The notes beneath the pieces are model-generated. The model made no database searches, was not told the DNA's origin, and worked only from the letters and a program-made list of their open reading frames with translations. A DNA stretch of 13,133 nt from Pseudomonadota bacterium. Lineage in GTDB: Bacteria > Desulfobacterota > Desulfovibrionia > Desulfovibrionales > Desulfovibrionaceae. The stretch spans positions 1 through 13,133 of the forward strand of contig JAEWCY010000151.1 in assembly GCA_023390395.1 (NCBI GenBank), read 5' to 3'. A program made the translations under genes and the position numbers. Below, one piece after another: positions 5,982 to 13,133 of the stretch (positions are counted from its first letter, which is position 1; each line of letters starts with the position of its first letter).

Positions 5982-6178
5982 TTGCGGCCGAGGACTTTGA
6001 CACGGCCAGAGATTTCTTTGAAGGCTGGCGGAAGTGTCGTGGGAAAATTTTTTGCTCCAATTTTGCTCCACTCGGTCTGGAAAAACGTGGATGTTCAAGA
6101 AAATTTGTGAGCATTCATCTATTTGATTTTATTTGGATATTTTTGGTAAGTCCTGGCAATATTTGACTGAAAAATGCG
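5982..6178. other. AT-rich island end without a convincing gene
   Basis: Between the AraC-type stop and the selC remnant the sequence becomes AT-rich, especially after 6040. A frame of 62 codons (5978-6166, ATG overlapping the regulator's stop) exists, but its second half is low-complexity translation of AT-rich DNA and nothing is recognisable, so I do not call it. It may be a gene tail truncated when the element formed. The tandem repeat at 6050-6070 lies here. Immediately left of the selC remnant there is no D-arm or 5' acceptor strand. Confidence 0.5.
6050..6070. repeat. Tandem direct repeat ttttgctcca, possible integrase or excisionase arm site
   Basis: ttttgctcca occurs at 6050-6059 and again at 6061-6070, 11 bp apart, about one helical turn. 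It lies about 110 bp inside the island from the selC remnant. Tyrosine integrases and their excisionases bind short direct repeats at such distances from the crossover. The function here is inferred from position only. Confidence 0.5.
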
Positions 6179-6241
6179 ACTTCAAATCCAGTGGGACGTC
6201 GCGAGGCGTCCGGTAGGTTCGACTCCTATACGCTTCCGCCA
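6179..6241 (+). pseudogene. selC: 3' fragment of the selenocysteine tRNA gene (selC), probable island attachment site
   Basis: The sequence acttcaaatccag (6179-6191) matches the highly conserved anticodon loop and 3' anticodon stem of bacterial tRNA-Sec, with the UCA anticodon at 6182-6184. Then come the long variable arm (ggacg 6194-6198 paired with cgtcc 6207-6211), the T arm (gtagg 6213-6217, loop ttcgact 6218-6224, cctat 6225-6229), an 8-nt acceptor 3' strand acgcttcc (6230-6237), discriminator G and CCA (6238-6241). An 8+5 acceptor/T stem arrangement is the bacterial tRNA-Sec form. The 5' partner ggaagcgt, the D arm and a 5' anticodon strand ctgga are absent upstream (tgcga is found instead). 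This is therefore a displaced 3' end, not a working gene. A functional copy should lie at the other island end. Confidence 0.88.
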
Positions 6242-6270
6242 TCATTGAAATTTCCCACCACTGTCCCGCT

Positions 6271-6294
6271 GCCGCCCGGCGCATGGCCGACGGC
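6271..6294 (-). terminator. Possible terminator hairpin after the chemoreceptor gene
   Basis: Directly after the minus-strand stop codon (6297-6295), gccgtcggc and gccgggcggc can pair with a 5-nt loop and a small internal mismatch. There is no T-run after it on the minus strand, so it could only be a weak or factor-assisted terminator. Confidence 0.25.
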
Positions 6295-7812
6295 CTAGGC
6301 GGCCGCCGCCGAATCCCCGGGCGCGTGCCGACGCGCCTCGCCCGCCGCGACCACCAGGCGTCCGATCTCCCGGCAGGCCTGCCGGGCCTGTCCGCCCATG
6401 TCCTCGGCGCGTTCGGTCACGTCCATGGCGCACATGTTGAGCTCGAAGCCCGAGGCGCAGTGCTTCTCGGCCCGACGGGCGATCTCGTCCACGGACCGCG
6501 AGGCGCTCTCCATGGCCGTAGCGATGGCCGTGAACTTCTCCGCCACGGACTCCACCAAGCCGCAGGAAGCGTGGATGTCGCCGCCGGTGGCCTTCATGGC
6601 CGCCACCGCCTGCTGCGAACAGGCGGCGACGGACCTGGCCGCCTCGCGCACCTCGGTCGTGGCGGCCAGGGTCTTGGCGGCGAGCTTTCGGACCTCGTCG
6701 GCGACCACGGCGAAGCCCCGGCCGGCCTCGCCGGAGCGCGCCGCCTCGATGGCGGCGTTGAGGGCCAGCATGTTGGTCTGGTCGGCGATGTCCGTGATGA
6801 TCCCGGCCACGTCGCCGATGGCCGCGGCCCGGGCCACCAAGCGCGACAGAATGGCTTGCAGCCCGTCGAAGGAAGCGGCCACCCGGCGGGAGACCGCCGC
6901 CGTGTCCCGGACGACGTCCAGGCCCTCCCGGGCCTGCGTTTCGGCCGCCGTGGCCGTCTGGGCCGTTTCAGCAGCCATGGTGGCCACCACCCGCACGTTG
7001 TCGGTCATTTCCTGCATGGCCTGGGCCACCTGCCCGGACTGTTCCCTGGACACGTCCATGGAAGCGGCCAAGGATTCCACGGCGGCTCCGACCTCCCGGG
7101 CCACCCCTTCCAGGATGGCGGTCTCGGCCACGAGCCGGTCGTTGGCGGCCCGGGCGGCGGCCCGGTCCCGGGTCAGGCGCTCGGCTTCGCGCCGTGGGGC
7201 GGTCACGTCCTCGAACACGCACAAAAAACAGTCCTGCGCCCAGGGCAAGCGCACCACCGCGACCCGGGCCAGGAACCGTCCCCCGTCAGGGCCCGTCAGG
7301 TCCAGGCAGTCGCCCCCGAACCGGCCGTCGCGCAGGTTCTCCCAACTGCCGGCGCTGGAACGGGCGCAAAAGGCCGCAAGGGCGTCGTCGCTCCCGGCCG
7401 CCAGGCCCAGGTCGCGAAAAAGCGCCTCCATTGCCGCGTTGCGCCAGTCGGCCCGCCCGGGACAGACCACGGTCATGCAGGCGCAGGGCAGGCGCGCCAG
7501 AAGCTCCAGCGCCCTGCCCCGCTCCTCGCCCACGGCGCGCACGTGCCGGGCCACGAGTCCGGCCAGGCGGTCCGGAGAATCGGCCTCGCCCGTCGGAGGC
7601 TCCCCGGGCAGCAGGGAGCGCAGCTCGCGCACAAGGGCCGTTTTCTCCATCCTGTGCGCGGCGAAGGCCGCCGCCTGGAAGGCCGCGCACAGGATGACCA
7701 GGGCCAGGGCCGCCGTGCGCCAGCCGGCGTCCCACAGGACGACGCCGCCGGCGGCCAGGGCCAGCCCGAGGGAAACCAGGGTCAGACACGTCGCGCTCGG
7801 TTTCTGTTTCAT
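6295..7812 (-). CDS. Methyl-accepting chemotaxis protein with cytoplasmic PAS-like sensor region
   Basis: A 505-residue chemoreceptor. Two hydrophobic segments (residues about 10-28 and 33-53) are separated by only a few residues, so there is practically no periplasmic domain. Residues about 100-205 look like a degenerate PAS domain (ending FLCVFEDVTAPRREAERL). No clear HAMP domain is visible. The coiled-coil signalling region spans about 225-485. Its tip is nearly canonical (ITDIADQTNMLALNAAIEAA, then GEAGRGFAVVADEVRKLA, about 339-378) and should bind CheA/CheW. There is no CheR-docking pentapeptide at the C-terminus. It lies 12 bp after the hemerythrin gene, in the same direction, with a weak ribosome site. 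A cytoplasmic PAS sensor beside a hemerythrin suggests sensing of oxygen or redox state (inference). The PAS-like region has several Cys but no evident cofactor ligand. Confidence 0.93.
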   Translation of the reverse strand: MKQKPSATCLTLVSLGLALAAGGVVLWDAGWRTAALALVILCAAFQAAAFAAHRMEKTALVRELRSLLPGEPPTGEADSPDRLAGLVARHVRAVGEERGRALELLARLPCACMTVVCPGRADWRNAAMEALFRDLGLAAGSDDALAAFCARSSAGSWENLRDGRFGGDCLDLTGPDGGRFLARVAVVRLPWAQDCFLCVFEDVTAPRREAERLTRDRAAARAANDRLVAETAILEGVAREVGAAVESLAASMDVSREQSGQVAQAMQEMTDNVRVVATMAAETAQTATAAETQAREGLDVVRDTAAVSRRVAASFDGLQAILSRLVARAAAIGDVAGIITDIADQTNMLALNAAIEAARSGEAGRGFAVVADEVRKLAAKTLAATTEVREAARSVAACSQQAVAAMKATGGDIHASCGLVESVAEKFTAIATAMESASRSVDEIARRAEKHCASGFELNMCAMDVTERAEDMGGQARQACREIGRLVVAAGEARRHAPGDSAAAA

Positions 7813-7824
7813 GCCGTTCCGTTT

Positions 7825-8232
7825 TTAATGGATGCCGCAGCCGTTGAGGAAGGGGCCGTACTTCTTGTCCGTGCCCTTGATGTGGTTGACCAGCCAGCCC
7901 GAGAGGAAACTCAGGATGTCCATGGACATGGCGCACTTGCCCTTGTTGCAGTCGCTTTCGACCTGCACCACCTTGGCCACGAACTTGTCGTGTTCGGTCT
8001 TGTGGACCTGGTATTCCGGATAATTGTTGCCCTTCATGTACTTTTCCTCGAGGGCGAAATGCGTAGCCGCGTACTGCTTGAGTTCCTTGACGATGCGCAT
8101 GAGCACGGTCTCGGCCTTGCCGGACTTCATGGCGTCGTGCAGTTCGTTGACCATGTCCACGAGCTTGTGGTGCTGGTTGTCGATCTCGGCGATGTTCACT
8201 GAAAGGCGGTCACTCCATGCGAGCAGAGCCAT
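7825..8232 (-). CDS. Bacteriohemerythrin
   Basis: A 135-residue single-domain hemerythrin, an O2-binding non-haem di-iron four-helix bundle, presumably cytoplasmic. All seven expected iron ligands are present in order: H22, H58, E62 (HFALEEKY), H77 and H81 (HKTEH), H117 and D122 (HIKGTD). The start is supported by GGAGG (complement of 8239-8243) 6 nt before the ATG. The upstream in-frame extension to 8358 crosses the probable promoter and is rejected. In Desulfovibrio and relatives such proteins store, carry or sense oxygen; DcrH of D. vulgaris is a chemoreceptor with a fused hemerythrin domain. Here hemerythrin and chemoreceptor are separate but adjacent genes in one transcription unit. Confidence 0.96.
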   Translation of the reverse strand: MALLAWSDRLSVNIAEIDNQHHKLVDMVNELHDAMKSGKAETVLMRIVKELKQYAATHFALEEKYMKGNNYPEYQVHKTEHDKFVAKVVQVESDCNKGKCAMSMDILSFLSGWLVNHIKGTDKKYGPFLNGCGIH

Positions 8233-8257
8233 GACGTACCTCCAGGTCTGTCGGCCT

Positions 8258-8272
8258 GGCCGGGATCCGGCC
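8258..8272 (-). other. GC-rich hairpin in the hemerythrin leader
   Basis: ggccgg (8258-8263) and ccggcc (8267-8272) pair perfectly around a 3-nt loop in the region upstream of the hemerythrin start, just above its ribosome site. It could affect mRNA stability or translation; nothing more can be said. Confidence 0.35.
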
Positions 8273-8280
8273 AAACCGGA

Positions 8281-8314
8281 ATATAGGATTAATGAAACCG
8301 TTTTTATCCTATAT
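8281..8314. repeat. Perfect 9-bp inverted repeat in the hemerythrin promoter region
   Basis: atataggat (8281-8289) is mirrored exactly by atcctatat (8306-8314), with a 16-bp spacer. On the minus strand a candidate promoter overlaps it: TTGTCG just upstream (complement of about 8326-8331), 17 nt, then TAAAAA within the spacer. An operator for a redox-responsive or metal-responsive regulator would fit the hemerythrin gene. An RNA hairpin is another possibility. The candidate promoter is only a moderate match. Confidence 0.5.
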
Positions 8315-8351
8315 AGACGGACCCGACAAGGATCGAATTCGTCACATTTCG

Positions 8352-8380
8352 TTAACATGCCAACAACAAAGACTTAAAAT
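8352..8380 (+). promoter_or_regulatory. Sigma-70 type promoter candidate for the kinase/regulator operon
   Basis: TTAACA (8352-8357), 17-bp spacer, TAAAAT (8375-8380): each box matches the consensus at five of six positions with ideal spacing. Transcription would start near 8387, giving a leader to the kinase start at 8473 or 8536. The region is also markedly AT-rich against its surroundings. Confidence 0.6.
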
Positions 8381-8392
8381 TTTCAAATTTCC

Positions 8393-8417
8393 CTGTGGCA
8401 CGGACTTTTCGTCACAG
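8393..8417. repeat. Imperfect inverted repeat at the predicted transcription start
   Basis: ctgtg (8393-8397) and cacag (8413-8417), with inner acg/cgt pairing, form an imperfect palindrome just downstream of the predicted start site. It could be an operator. It includes TGGCAC (8396-8401), a match to the -24 half of sigma-54 promoters, but the -12 half reads TC instead of the required GC. Confidence 0.35.
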
Positions 8418-8535
8418 CGGCAGCGGTCAGGGGTGGCGCGGCCGTGGCGGTCTCTTGACTAATGGGGCGCTCATGACGACATTGCCCGAAACGACCGGCG
8501 CTTTTCGCGCCGCGCACCACTTGCCGCGAGCAGCC

Positions 8536-11500
8536 ATGGCCCGACGGATCCTCCCCTGCCTTCTCCTCCTGGCCTGTCTGTGGCCGGGATCGGCCATGGC
8601 CGAGAAACTCCGGAAAAACGTCCTTTATTTCAATTCCTACCAGAACGGCTACCAGTGGTCCGACGAGATCCTGGCCGGCATCCGCGAAGCGTTTTCCCAT
8701 TCCGACTTCAACGTGGACCTGCAGATCGAGTACATGGACTCGAAGAAGTACGCCGATCCGGTGCTGCGCGGCATGCTCCACGACTTCTACAGGCTCAAGT
8801 ACCGCAACACCCGCTTCGAGGTGATCCTGGCCTCGGACAACTATGCCTTCGATTTCCTGCGGGAGTACCAGGACGAACTCTTCCCCGGCACGCCCGTGGT
8901 CTTTTGCGGGGTCAACGACTTCCATCCCGAGTGGCTCGACGGCCACCCCAACTTCACGGGCGTGCTCGAGGAGCCGGACATCCGCGAGACCCTGGAGCTG
9001 GCCCTGCGCTTCCATCCCGACCGACGCCGCCTGGTCGCCTTCGGCGACACCTCCGTGACCGGCGTGGCCATCGGCAACCAGCTGCGCGCCGTGGAGCCGT
9101 ACTTCGCCGGCCGCCTGGCCTTCGAATACCTGGACAACCTGAGCCTGTCGCAAATCCTCGACGCGGTGCACGACCTCCCCGCCGACGCCATGATCTTCCT
9201 CATCCCCTTCTACAAGGACACGGAAAAGGACGTCTATTCGGTCAACGAGGTGCTTTCGGCCATCCGGGCCAACTCCGACGTGCCCATCTACAGCGCCTGG
9301 CGCTTCATGCTCGGCCACGGCATCGTCGGCGGCAAGCTCCACAGCGGCTTCGAGGAAGGCCGGCTCACGGCCGAGATGGCCGACAAGCTCCTGCACGGCG
9401 TGCCCCTGTCCGAGCTGCCCGTGGTCACGCGCACCGACGACGCCTACGTCTTCGACTACAGGGAAATGCTGCGCCTGGACATCACCACGGACAAGCTCCC
9501 CTCCAACTTCAGCCTGATAAACGAGCCCTACCCGTTCTACCACATCAACATCGCCGTCTTCTGGACGGTGATCATCAGCGTCATCGTGCTGTGCTACGTC
9601 ATGGTCCTGCTCGTGACCAACATCCTGCGCCGCCGACGCGTGGAGGAGACCATCAAGGACCAGCTCTCCTTCATGGAAACGCTGGTCAACACCATCCCCA
9701 TTCCCCTCTACTTCAAGGACGGAACCGGCTCGTACAAGGGCTGCAACCCCGCCTTCCGCTCCTGGTGCGGCCTGACCGGCGACGCTTCCCGCGCCGAGGC
9801 CTGCGCCGGGGTCGGCGAAGCGCCGCTTTCGCGCTACCTCGACGCCGGGGACAGCCTGCTCTTGCGCGAGCCGGGCGTGCGCGTGGGCGAGGCCTCCATC
9901 ATGACCGCCGACGAGGAGCCCCGCTCGGTCATCCTGCACCGGGCCGTCTACGCCAACGCCAAGGGCGAGATCGCCGGCCTCGTCGGCGTGCTCTACGACA
10001 TTTCCGAACTGCGCCACGCCGCCGAGCAGCTGCGCGAGGCCGAGGAGAAATACCGGGGCATCTTCGAGAACTCGGCGCTCGGCATCTTCCGCATGACCCC
10101 GGACGGCCAGGCCGTGGACGTCAACCCGGCGCTGCTCAACATGCTCGGCGTGCGCGACCTGGACGAACTGGCCGCCCGGCGCGGCGACCTGGTGGAGGTG
10201 CTCTTCTCCGGGGGCGAGCGCTTCGAGGCCCTGCTCGCCTCGGCGGAGGACGAGAACGCCACGGTCAAGTTCGAGACCCGCTTCGTGCGCCCCGACGCCA
10301 GGATCATCACCGTCAACGTCAACATGCGCCTGGTGGCCGACGCCGGCGGCTACCTGGCCTACGTCGAGGGCGTGGTCGAGGACGTGACCATGCGCCACGA
10401 AGCCGAGCGGGCGCTGCGCGAATCCCAGGAGATGCTGCGCCTGGTCCTCGACAACATCCCCCAGCTCGTGTCCTGGAAGGACAAGGCCCTGCGCTACATC
10501 GGGGCCAACCGGGCCTTCATCGAATTCTTCGGCTTCACCGACCTGGACGAGCTCATGGGCCGCGACGACTTCGCCCTGCCGCTGCGGCGCGAGGACATGG
10601 ACGCCGTGCGGGCCACCGACATCGACGTCATGCGCAACAACCGCGCCGTGGCCGGCGAGCTGGCCGCCCGCAACGTCCGCGGGGCCGACGTGCTCCTGGA
10701 GATCAAGAAGGTCCCCCTGCACGACGATCGGGGCGCGGTGGTGGGCGTGCTCTCCACGGCCGAGGACGTGACCCAGAAGGTGAGCCTGGAGCGCCAGCTG
10801 CTCCAGTCCCAGAAGATGGAGGCCATCGGCACCCTGGCCGGCGGCATCGCCCACGACTTCAACAACATCCTCACCTCGATCATCAATTCCGCCGAGCTGG
10901 CGCTCATGGACCTGCCCGAGGACGCCTCCATGGAGGACGACCTGCGCCGGGTGCTCAAGGCCGGCCTTCGCGGCAGCCGGCTGGTCAAGCAGATCCTCTC
11001 CTTCACCCGGCCGTCCCAGGCCGGGTTCGCGGCCATCAACGTGGTGGACGTGGTGGGCGAGGCGGCCGGGCTCATCAAGGCCTCCATGCCGCGCAACATC
11101 AAGATCGTGCTGAACCTGCCCGAGCATCCCGTGCCCTGCCGGGCCGACCCCACCCAGCTCCACCAGATCGTCATGAACCTCGGCACCAACGCCTTCCAGG
11201 CCATGCGCGAAAGCGGCGGCGCGCTCAGCCTGACCCTGGCCGAGGACGACCTGGACGAGACCCTGGCCGGCCAGGTCGGGGTGCGCGCCGGCCGCCACGC
11301 CCGCATCTCCATCGCCGACACCGGCCCGGGCATCCCGGCCGAGATCCAGGACAAGATCTTCGACCCCTTCTTCACCACCAAGCAGAAGGGGGAAGGCACG
11401 GGCCTGGGGCTGGCCGTGGTGCGCGGCATCGTCAAGGGCCATCGCGGCGCGGTGCGGGTGGTCAGCCAGCCGGGCAGCGGCACGCGCTTCGACGTCTTTC

Positions 11501-11942
11501 TGCCGCTTTTGACCGAAACCGACGCCCCGGCCCTGCCCCCGGCCCTGCCCCCCAACCGGGGGCGCGACCGCATCCTTTTCGTGGAGGACGACGAGGACCA
11601 GCTCCTGACCATCCCGCGCGTGCTGGCCCAGCTCGGCCACGAGGTCTCGGCCTTCGGCGGCGGCGCGGCCGCCCTGGACCGCCTGGCCGCCGACCCGGCC
11701 GCCTTCGACGTATGCATCACGGACTACGACATGCCCGACATCAACGGCCTGGAGCTGGCCGGCAGGATCGCCGCCCTGGCCCCGTCCCTGCCCGTCATCC
11801 TGGTCTCCGGGCGCCTCGGCGACATCGAGGACCGGGAGATGGCCGGCAACATCAAAAAGATCGTGCTCAAGCCCTACAACCAGGCGATCATCTCCGCGGC
11901 CATCCGCGAGGTGCTCGACGCCAAGCCGCAAACCAAAGCCGC

Positions 11943-11946
<4 letters not shown>
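8536..11946 (+). CDS. Hybrid sensor histidine kinase with periplasmic ABC-type substrate-binding sensor, three PAS domains and receiver
   Basis: 1136 residues counted from ATG 8536, chosen because it gives a clean signal sequence (MARRILPCLLLLACLWPGSA, cleavage after AMA, residue about 22). An in-frame ATG at 8473 or GTG at 8395 would add 21 or 47 residues; no start has a good ribosome site. Order: periplasmic ABC_sub_bind-like domain (about 25-325, RKNVLYFNSYQNGYQWSDEI), TM helix (about 338-362), PAS1 (about 375-495), PAS2 (about 503-625), PAS3 (about 632-755), HisKA with phosphoacceptor H773 (IAHDFNN), HATPase with N885, DTGPGIP (928-934) and GTGLGLA (about 954-960), and a C-terminal receiver (acidic pair E1017-D1019, phosphoacceptor D1063, K1112). 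It should sense a small ligand outside the membrane and possibly a second cue inside. It overlaps the response regulator gene by 4 bp. The ligand cannot be predicted. Confidence 0.93.

Positions 11947-13133
<1,187 letters not shown>

Larger units (their letters stand above)
1..6241. mobile_element. Right-hand part of a genomic island integrated in selC
   Basis: The segment ends on the right at a 3' fragment of a selenocysteine tRNA gene (6179-6241) that lacks its 5' half, the usual footprint of an element recombined into a tRNA gene. Its content is accessory: a DUF3987-type protein, an AlpA-like HTH, an mqsRA toxin-antitoxin pair and an efflux operon with its own AraC-type regulator. Base composition is lower in GC and more mixed than the very GC-rich region to the right, with AT-rich stretches at about 580-700 and 6040-6180. 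selC is a known integration hotspot (LEE in E. coli, SPI-3 in Salmonella). The left end, the integrase and the restored selC copy are not in the window, so the element type (integrative conjugative element, mobilisable island or prophage remnant) cannot be decided. The exact right border is inferred to lie at about 6178. Confidence 0.75.

Noticed and set aside
5978..6166. A 62-codon frame overlapping the stop of the AraC-type gene
   Set aside because: The ATGA overlap is attractive, but there is no ribosome site of note, no recognisable family, and the second half is translation of AT-rich DNA at the island end.
6179..6241. An intact tRNA gene
   Set aside because: Only the 3' half is present; the 5' acceptor strand, D arm and 5' anticodon strand are missing.
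6283..8202. A 639-codon plus-strand frame opposite the chemoreceptor and hemerythrin
   Set aside because: It runs antisense across two convincing genes and translates to Gly/His/Arg-rich low-complexity sequence.
8396..8411. Sigma-54 promoter in front of the kinase
   Set aside because: TGGCAC fits the -24 element, but the -12 element lacks the essential GC, and a far better sigma-70 type promoter lies just upstream.
8383..11931. An 1182-codon open frame on the minus strand opposite the histidine kinase
   Set aside because: It mirrors a GC-rich coding gene; the translation is low-complexity (Gly, Val, His, Asp, Gln rich) with no domain, while the plus strand encodes clear kinase motifs.

Overview
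The window looks like the junction between a horizontally acquired island (about 1-6241) and the native chromosome (about 6242-13133) of a Desulfovibrio-like sulfate reducer. The organism call is inference. It rests on the very GC-rich right half with strong G/C third-position preference, a typical Desulfovibrio-style bacteriohemerythrin beside a chemoreceptor, and a large substrate-binding-domain hybrid histidine kinase with an NtrC-type partner. The boundary is marked by a broken tRNA gene: 6179-6241 carries the 3' part of a selenocysteine tRNA (selC: UCA anticodon loop, long variable arm, T arm, acceptor strand, CCA), and no 5' half lies in front of it. That is the footprint expected when a tyrosine-integrase element inserts into selC; the restored selC and the integrase should lie to the left, outside this window.

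Island part, left to right. On the minus strand come the start of a DUF3987/YfjI-type replication-associated protein (cut by the window edge) and, overlapping it by 4 bp, a small AlpA-like HTH protein with an AT-hook tail. A gene-free stretch of about 410 bp with several inverted repeats follows. Then on the plus strand is a mqsR-mqsA toxin-antitoxin pair, with toxin catalytic residues intact but an antitoxin zinc ligand missing. Next is a tightly overlapping minus-strand efflux operon, FUSC permease - DUF1656 small membrane protein - HlyD/AaeA-type adaptor, divergent from an AraC-family regulator. The intergenic region between them carries a direct repeat with 21-bp spacing. The last about 200 bp before the selC remnant are AT-rich with a tandem repeat that could be an integrase or excisionase arm site.

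Chromosomal part. A minus-strand pair, bacteriohemerythrin followed 12 bp later by a methyl-accepting chemotaxis protein, suggests oxygen-linked or metal-linked taxis. A region of about 240-300 bp divergent to it holds a perfect 9-bp inverted repeat on the hemerythrin side and a good sigma-70 type promoter on the kinase side. The plus strand then encodes a 1136-residue hybrid histidine kinase (periplasmic ABC-type substrate-binding sensor, one TM, three PAS, HisKA, HATPase, receiver). It is translationally coupled by ATGA overlap to a sigma-54-dependent response regulator that runs off the right edge.

Taken together, the island brings stability (MqsRA) and a toxic-compound export module with its own regulator, next to a native oxygen-sensing and ligand-sensing signalling neighbourhood. 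No CRISPR array, complete insertion sequence, rRNA or intact tRNA was found.
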